Assembly (NCBI GenBank): GCA_914767715.1
Contig: OU612066.1
Span: 17,117,001 to 17,181,000, forward strand
Direction of reading: 5' to 3'
Length of the DNA: 64,000 nucleotides
Source: Membranipora membranacea
Lineage: Eukaryota > Bryozoa > Gymnolaemata > Cheilostomatida > Membraniporidae
Shown here: piece by piece, positions 56,961-64,000 of the stretch
Numbering within the stretch: position 1 is the first letter of the stretch
Layout of the letters: each line of letters begins with the position of its first letter
Notes under the pieces: generated by a model
What the model was told of the DNA's origin: nothing
What the model saw: only the letters and a program-made list of their open reading frames with translations
Database searches by the model: none
Translations under genes and position numbers: made by a program

Positions 56961-59256
56961 GGGAAACCCTAAAATGAGCTGAATGCTGTTATAAAAATAT
57001 TCAATAACAGTTATTTTAGGCGGCTTTATTTAGCATTATAAGGACGAAATACTTGTTTGAATATTTCATATTGTTGAAAATCTGTCGAGCTACTATTAGT
57101 GAGTTCGCTCATCAAAATTGTGATTTGGTTACGATTTTTTAAATATCATAGAATAAAGCCACAAAATAAGACAATAATTGTATCAAATCAGATTCAAATT
57201 GAAAGTTCAATAAAACTGGTAAAACTTTCTAGCATGTTTGACACTATGTTAAAACAATACCAAGCATATCTGCCTCGATACAATAATATAATACCGTATT
57301 GGATTGGTGAGTATATCTTGAAAGATCTCTTTATAGAAATTTTCTTGAATGACAATGACATAGTCACCATCCCTCTTGCGGGTTTGTTGTCACAATGTTA
57401 GCTTATTCATAAAGAAATTGGGAGTCATTTGTTAGCCTAAGCTTATGGCTGGTATGATTGTAATTAATTGGTTCTTGATGCATCAAAGACAGATGTTACA
57501 ACTGTCTCGAATCATATTTAGAAGAAATGTTTTCCCAATCCAAATTTTCAGGGCATCGCTTTTGAGCAGTCAGGGTATTTGAAAAATTTGTAAGATTAAA
57601 ATTAAAATTTCAAATCTCATGTCAGTACCCAATTATAGCAAATTTTGAGAAAAATTATAACAATTTTAATGAATCTTTAGCCGCAGCAAATAATTAATCA
57701 AGACAAGGCAAGGCACAGTTTTTTTTAAAAGTGTGGTTTTGATATTGGTGTGAAAGTTTAGATGAATGTGGTTACGCGTAATGTGAATTCTAGTAGAGAT
57801 TGGGAGTATGAGGAATTTGGGTATTACTTTTGCTAGTCGTCTTCTCGTGAACATGAACATGATGAGAAGACAACTACAGTGTATTACAAATATGTTAACA
57901 GTATGAATGAGAACCCCTAGTTCAAACATGAATGAAAATGGATGATTAGGGAGAGTGAGTAAAGTATTAATAGCAGAAAAAAAGAGCTTAGCTTGGGGAC
58001 TCTTGATCCACCAAGAGAACTGAGCGCATCAAAACATTAATTGGAGCTGAAATATGTGGCCGCAGCACACAGATATCTATCCACATATTCAGTATTAGAT
58101 AGTATTATAAAACACCAAGAAAAACCTACAGAAAAACAACAAGAAAAATAGGATAATAATGCAATCAGCTAAGTAAACCAAACCAATATTATTGTGTGAT
58201 TGTGGTTGCGAGTTTATATCTTGTTCTGTTTATATTTGTATGTTTTTCTATCATGACGTTGTCTCTCACCCGTGTTTTTTTCTATATCTAGATTCGATAT
58301 CAGCGTAACAGGACAGGTCGGTCAGGATTAAATTACTTTGATGGTTGTCGATTCAGAGGTAGAATAGTGTTATTTGGTGAGTTGTATATCTATATGAATT
58401 GAGCATTTGCCATAAACCAGGTTGTTAGTGTATACCCCAAAGTGCACCATTTCGAGTGTATCAATATGAAACCATATCATAATTTTTTTATCACTTTCCC
58501 TTTTTCCAGCAGCGTTTTTGGCAACTAGCCACCTATTGTGCAACTTGTTGTAAGGTACAATATTATCGTTGCAATCAGCATGAAAAACCCCAATCAGAAA
58601 CAACCATCAAACCCTTTGCACCAATCTCGCAAATGAAGTTGCATTTCAAGCCACATTTTGCATAGGCTGCCACCGGATTAGTAGCCCTGTTTCATTTTTG
58701 TTTCTTAGCCATTAAAAAAAATGTAAATTTTAAAAGTCCATCCTGCTTGCGTGCAGAGCTTTTGTTAAATAAGGCAGATAATTATTTTGATTTATATTGG
58801 TTTATTTGAAAACTAACAACTAACAATCCTTGCCACAATGCAAACTAAGCTTGCAATAGTCTACAATCATAATTTACTGAAAAAAATACTCATTTTGGTT
58901 TTGTATTATCAAATTGAAAATCAATAGTGGGCATGCAGAAAATGGCTGATTTGCAAATTGATAAATAAATAATCTAGTTATAACTCATATTAACATGCAA
59001 AATATTGATCAGTAATTTTTGTCTCATTCTCTAAAAAGTTGAAAAAATTAACAAAAAAAGTATCGGTAGGATACGGAAAACCACTGGCAAACTTGAAAAG
59101 AGATCTCACTGGTGTATACATTGGATGAATCTCATTGAAAAACCAATAACATGTAGTTGGCTTGTTTGATGAAAATAAGGCATGAAATTGCAAATGCATA
59201 AACACACAGTCAACCATTGTATAAAAAAGGGAAGGCAATTACAAATACTTTTGTGA
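56961..59256. other. gene-less AT-rich gap between the alpha3 and alpha4 regions
   Basis: By analogy with the other cassettes a beta gene would be expected here on -, downstream of alpha4, but I find no beta exon. Open frames (for example 57099-57401 on + and 57666-57929 on -) are AT-driven. A short splice-bounded open stretch at about 58292-58360 on + is too small to call. A large deletion of beta is the simplest reading. Confidence 0.5.
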
Positions 59257-60756
59257 TCAGTGATATTTTGGTCTCCTTGAGGTAGAGCTGTACCCTGCAT
59301 CAAATTTGCGTTTGGTCTGTTGGCTAAGTGCTGGCTCATTCCATGGAGTAGCATTAGATCCTGAGGCTCCACCTATTGCATAGTTTGGGCTCTTATTGCT
59401 GACCCCCACCAGGGAGGTTGTTGAATTACTGAGTGTCGAGCAGTGTTCAGCATAGTACTGACTTACTAAAACTTAAAACATGATATAATAATGAGAATTA
59501 TATTGATATTCTTGTAAAATGAAGGATGACAATTCTTAGTTTTACCAGTTTAATTTGTTAGTCTAATGACTGGCTATTAAGAATCAGTATATTCAAATAT
59601 ATTAATCTCAAAGTTCCTGAAGTCAGTCGGAAATTATATTTATTTGTGAAACATGTGCAATTACTGATCCTCATCAATTTACGAGTTGTAATGATACTAG
59701 ACAAGAGGTAGCACAACTCCTTGTTATTCACAATTCCGCCAGACGAATTATGTAATTTCTGGAGAACTTAACCGATTAAATCTATTTTCAGACTCGGAGA
59801 AAATACCGAGTAAAATATTATTATTATATAATTTTCACCGGTTACCAACGGTGCTGGAAAACATGCAATCTACTCTGCAACGGATTGCAAGTGCATGCCA
59901 GACCGTCCATAAACAATTTCACTCTAATGTATGTTTGCCTCATTTGCCACTTATGAAAATGAATTGTTCTGTTGCCCTGTCCCCGTATTATATGCCCAGT
60001 CTGACTGATGTACCGCCCTCGGCCTTAGTTAGGATATATATATTATACTTTTTATATGTTAATCATGCCGTATATAAACCGATGCACATACTGTTTGAGA
60101 GATTCCGCAGTGCGCTGGTTATTATTAACCATTTTAAATTGAGTAAATAGACCGTTTTTATTTCTAGATTAAATAATTTTTATTGGGTACATTTTTATGT
60201 GTTAGGACTCTGTCTCTTATTATACAAATAATTAAACTGGAACCATCGCTGCAAATCAACTTGAGTATTTAATTTAGTTAGGAGTATCAATAATGAGAAA
60301 CATGTAAGAAATCACCATCACTCAATACTTGGTGCGCCCTGCCCTGGCCGTGCTACTTGATTGAAGGTGGAACGGTCCCACCATCATTAAGGGTGCCTAC
60401 CCACTACACGAGTTGTCAATAAATCTAAACAGTTTAAGCCATCTGAAATTTGATGGATGTTTCAAATATTCCTGGTTTCAGCGGCCAACATAATGAATCT
60501 TTGTAATACCTTAAAAGCCCCTATATTATATTTGTTCTTTCTAGTATTATTTGGTAAGTTTAAAAACTAGATTTAGCGTCATGCTTTCAAATCGGAGTCT
60601 GCATTCAAGGATGATGTATGGTCTTGAACATAGAGGCCCTCTCAAGGGTTGTAATAAAGACTCAAGTCTGATCACACATGATCTTTTTGCCTGAATCTAT
60701 TTTTGACTATTCTGCTCACCTGTTAAAATGATGAGATGATTGTGCTTGGAAAACAT
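59257..60756 (-). pseudogene. alpha4: truncated or divergent alpha copy
   Basis: Exon 1 at 60756-60720 is intact (MFSKHNHLIILT, 37 nt, donor GTGAGC). Exon 2 begins at 59465 after a TTTTAG acceptor with the family opening VSQYYAEHCSTL, then departs completely into an unrelated Ser/Asn-rich frame (containing KSPNYA, SQQTKRKFDAG and SRRPKYH) that ends at TGA 59259-59257. Exons 3-5 are not found. If transcribed it would encode about 82 residues. It is either a pseudogene or a copy with a new C-terminus. Intron 1 is about 1.25 kb. Confidence 0.6.
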
Positions 60757-62403
60757 GGTAGAAATTGCGATCTTCATTTCGCTCCTTACACTAGAATAAC
60801 ACTGAATAAGGACCCATGCCTATACCTATACCTATGGTTTATAAATTCAGTATAAAGGGTAATAAAACAGATATATTTCCCCTTGTTTGGAATTGTTCTC
60901 AGCACTTCTCTAGAGTTTCCATTTTGAGTATCCTTTGTCTGGTCGTAGTGAAAATGGGCACCAACGCAGAGATCATTACAACAAAGCATAGTGTATAATT
61001 TATAACTTGTGTGTTTGTGACTTGATTAGGACCGCATAGAAAGATGTCATCAGAGCCATATCCATAAGATTTTAAGTGTTAAGGCCGTTGGGTGGGACGG
61101 GGTGAATGGTGGCTCTGATTAACATAGATTGATATGTTTGTAAATTCTGTTTTATGCAGAGTCGAAATAGAGGCAAGTTGGAAAGGTGTTGCACTCAAAG
61201 CATACAGAATCTAACCAACTTTACGGAATACATGATGAAGTGGACCATCATCTATATTAATCGGTCCACCATTTGTTTTGTGTAAAAAAATCTAATGGGT
61301 CACGATTATATTTGAGAGACAATTGAGCGGGTTAGTGGAGCGAACAGATTGGTCATCATGCATCCTCTGTAAACAAAAACTAAGGCACACTGTTATGTTT
61401 GGAAACTTCTGGATAATTATTCATGACAGTTCTTAGTTTAGGGATTGTGTAGGGCTCATCCCAGATTTAAGTCTCCGAAGCAGTCACATGATTGTCATTC
61501 AAAAAAAATCAAGAAAGGCTCAGTATTTGATGTCACACCTGACTCTTTATAGTTACTTGGTTAAACCTGTGGTTGTCAAATAATTATAACTTTCTCAGTC
61601 AGTATAATTGGTAGGTCTAAAAGAACAAAATTTGGTCACAATAGGCCGTGTAAAAGCAGCCCTGTGTTAACGGCTGTCTGGTGGTAATTTTTATGACAGG
61701 ATGAAATTCCCAAACCACATTCTTTTGAAATGTAATAGTGTTGACTTACCATCGATATAGAAGAGGCTGCGCTCTTTAGTAGGTTGCTACACTGTTTGTT
61801 TGAAACTCAACCACGCCAGCCTTATGGATCATTAGAATACAATCTCAACTCACTTGTGAACTTACCATATAATTTGTTTATTCGCAATTTATTATAAAAA
61901 ATGCATTTTTAATCCTACTATGTGTATGAACACCCTACAACTACAACTGTTTTTCCTAATATTGAAATTATGACATGGGTGTGTGAGAGATAAAGCGGCA
62001 ATTGTTATTTTCAATTCATTTTAATTATTACCCTTGCAGAAAAATTCAGCAAAAATAAAGAAATATGTAACTTGAAAGTATGGTGCCTGGAGTAAGGGTC
62101 ATAAACATCCCATCAATGATGAAAAGGTGAAGATGAAGACTCCTCGTATAAGTATGAAGGGTGTGGGAGTGCACACAGGTTACACTATAATAGTCTTATC
62201 TGCAGGGTTCCATTTTAAATAAGACATTTTAAAATGGTAGCACATTAAGATCAAACTCACCAGATTGAATAAAGTAACAAGATCGAAATCACCAAATTAC
62301 GAAACAAAATCACAGCACCTAGTAATATGTGAGACCAAAAAATTTGTAAACACGTATAGAAAATGTTCATTTTTATGTTTACAATATTAATCTTTGGTGG
62401 CAA
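60757..62403 (-). repeat. conserved spacer between beta4 and alpha4 (inverted)
   Basis: Reads on - as the counterpart of 35529-37785: it starts just after the beta4 stop with the same post-tail sequence (landmarks such as the TCTTATCTGCAGGGTTC region and the CACACCCTTCATAC block), loses part of the middle, and ends at alpha4 exon 1. No coding exon is supported. Confidence 0.7.
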
Positions 62404-63890
62404 TCAAAATGTAATCTCAGAGTCTGAGGGTTTCTCAAACTCTGCTGATATTGTTTGTAAAACACCCGATAGAGTATGAGATAACGAACGCCAAGCAGAT
62501 GTGAACGCTGATGATTCATCTGAGGAGTTAGATAGCGACCTTGGTTCGACTGCACATGAGTATTCAGCATACTCTGCATAGCGGTCAAGTGGAGCAGGTC
62601 GATTGTTACAGTATTGTGATTCTTCCATGCGAGGGCTATTATTAGATAACTCACTGCTATGTGGTGTCGTACTCTCAGCGCTGGGAATAGGAGACAAGGC
62701 AGATGTCCTAGGTGGTACATATAGAGGCTGTGGCACAGAAGCTTGGACGTGGATTTGCCTATTCACATTTTCCAGTACCTCTTCATAGTATGGCCCATCG
62801 GGAACATAGGCATCGTTTGATCTCATGTGTTCCTGAGGTGATCTATGCTGTATTGGCAGAGGAGGTGAAGGTGGTTGGGACAGATTGTCACTGTGAGACG
62901 GTCTCACATCCAGTTCTTGGTCACTTTCTCTTTTATGAGATAATGATCGCCTAGCAGAAGTGAATGCTGATGGTTCATCTGAGGAGTTAGATAGAGACCT
63001 TGGTTCCACTGCGTACACATAATCAATGTACAGTCCATCATGGTCATGTGGGCCCTGATCATTGTCACAGTATGGTGATTCTTCAGTGGAAGGGCTATTA
63101 TCAGATAACTCACTTCTATGTCGTGCAGTATTCACAGCGTTGGGGATAGGAGGCAAGTCAGATACCCTAGGTGGTACATATGGGGGACGTTGCACAGATG
63201 CATGGACGCGGATTGGTCTCCGCACTTTTTCCAAGACTTCCTCATAGTATGGCCCATCGGGAACATCGCTATTGTTCGATCTCATGTGTTCTAGGGGTGA
63301 TCTTAACTGTATTGGCATCGGAGGTGAAGGTACTTGGGACAGATTGTCATGGTGTTCTTGGTCACTTTCTCCATTATGAGATAACGATTGCCTAGCAGTA
63401 GTGAACGCTGATGGTTCATCTGAGGAGTTAGATAGAGACCTTGGTTCCACTGCATATGAGTATTCAGCATACTCTGCATCACAGTCATGTGGGACCTGAT
63501 CATTGTCACAGTATGCTGGTTCTTCAATGGAAGGGCTATTATTAGATAACTCACTGCCATGTGGTGCAGTATTCACAGAGTTTGAGATATGAGGCAAGTC
63601 AGATACCCTAGGTGGAACATATGGTGGACGCGGCACAGATGCATGAACGCGGATTGGCCTCTCCACATTTCCAAGTACCACCTCATAATATGGCTCATTG
63701 GGAACATTGGCATTGTTTGTTCTTGTGTGTTCTAGAGCAGGTCTTTGCTGTATCAGTCGAGAAGGTGAAGGTGCTTGAGGCACATTTACATTGTGAGAGG
63801 GTCTCACATCCAGTTCTCGACTTCGTTGTCTATTATGCTGAGGTGTTGATCGCTGTTGATCTCTCCATTCAAGTGAGCTCATTGCAAAAT
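62404..63890 (-). CDS. beta4: cytoplasmic-tail exon of a beta gene with three repeat units (partial)
   Basis: A single exon on -, from the acceptor TTATAG (exon starts 63890) to TGA at 62406-62404, 495 codons; the upstream exons (membrane segment, ectodomain, signal peptide) lie beyond the right edge. It begins DFAMSS like beta1 (DFALSS) and ends with the same SEITF. It carries three repeat units instead of two, each with PYYE(E/V)VL, a YCDND-type motif (altered to YCNNR in the last) and a SYAVEP-, VYAVEP- or SCAVEP-type segment. Tyrosines are lost in part of the third unit (EYSCAVEP). One unit has lost the RELDVRPSH start. The intact frame over 1.5 kb suggests a functional gene. Confidence 0.75.
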
Positions 63891-64000
63891 CTATAAGGGT
63901 AAAAGAGGAGAAGGATTGATATTAATTGTCGGCAACTTGTTTGTATGATTTTTATTTACTGTAAAACAATACTGCCAATACCGAAGATTTTATTTCAACC
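63891..64000 (-). other. intron end upstream of the beta4 tail exon
   Basis: This stretch matches the intron just before the beta1 tail exon (about 34400-34512) in inverted orientation, including the AAATAAA and GTATTGTTTTACAGTAAAT-like blocks. It supports the view that the rest of beta4 lies outside the window. Confidence 0.7.

Noticed and set aside
58292-58360. Possible exon (RYQRNRTGRSGLNYFDGC) on +
   Set aside because: Bounded by AG and GT but only 23 codons, with no partner exons of matching phase nearby; kept only as a remark.
59851-60150. 99-codon open frame on +
   Set aside because: It lies antisense within alpha4 intron 1, has no splice support and no recognisable domain.

Overview
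The window is animal genomic DNA from an invertebrate. Genes are split by canonical GT..AG introns (mostly 0.2-1 kb), gaps are AT-rich, and both non-LTR and DNA-transposon relics are present. Two housekeeping genes are recognisable by their proteins: the 3' end of an ecdysoneless (ECD) homologue and a complete NDUFA6 (complex I LYR subunit) homologue. I cannot place the organism more precisely. All exon models below were built by eye, by matching splice phases; none is confirmed by transcripts.

Left part (1-22.6 kb, all genes on +): the last two ECD exons (405-1075); a large multi-zinc-finger nuclear protein in about 18 coding exons (3447-17630, about 1,976 residues) with acidic stretches, SUMO-type sites, a duplicated finger module and an AT-hook; then NDUFA6 in three exons (18941-22629), whose first intron holds two decayed LINE reverse-transcriptase fragments. 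Introns carry foldback elements, including a piggyBac-type MITE flanked by TTAA.

Right part (22.9-64 kb): a cluster of a two-gene cassette that I do not recognise, here called alpha and beta. Alpha is a small protein of about 190 residues in five exons of invariant length (37/153/173/97/113 nt). Beta is a predicted type I membrane protein with a signal peptide, an ectodomain of about 330 residues, one membrane segment and a long cytoplasmic tail of repeated, tyrosine- and proline-rich units. The left arm (+) reads spacer, alpha1, beta1, spacer, alpha2, beta2 (pseudogene). The right arm (-) is its mirror image, joined near 42.3 kb: beta3 (pseudogene), alpha3, spacer, alpha4 (divergent or truncated), spacer, beta4 (tail only; the rest lies beyond the window). 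The conserved spacers end in alpha exon 1, so they probably contain its promoter.

A block of about 9.66 kb (45.51-55.17 kb) interrupts intron 1 of alpha3 at a TA-rich site. It contains a complete 12-exon gene on the opposite strand (46162-54490, 584 residues) with a Tudor-like module built using a 16-nt microexon, an F-box-like segment, acidic Ser-rich repeats and a C-terminal Myb/SANT-like segment. One of its introns holds a satellite and foldback array with a 118-bp period. The most interesting material is the alpha/beta cassette family, possibly a fast-evolving receptor/ligand locus, and the unusual nested Tudor/F-box/SANT gene.
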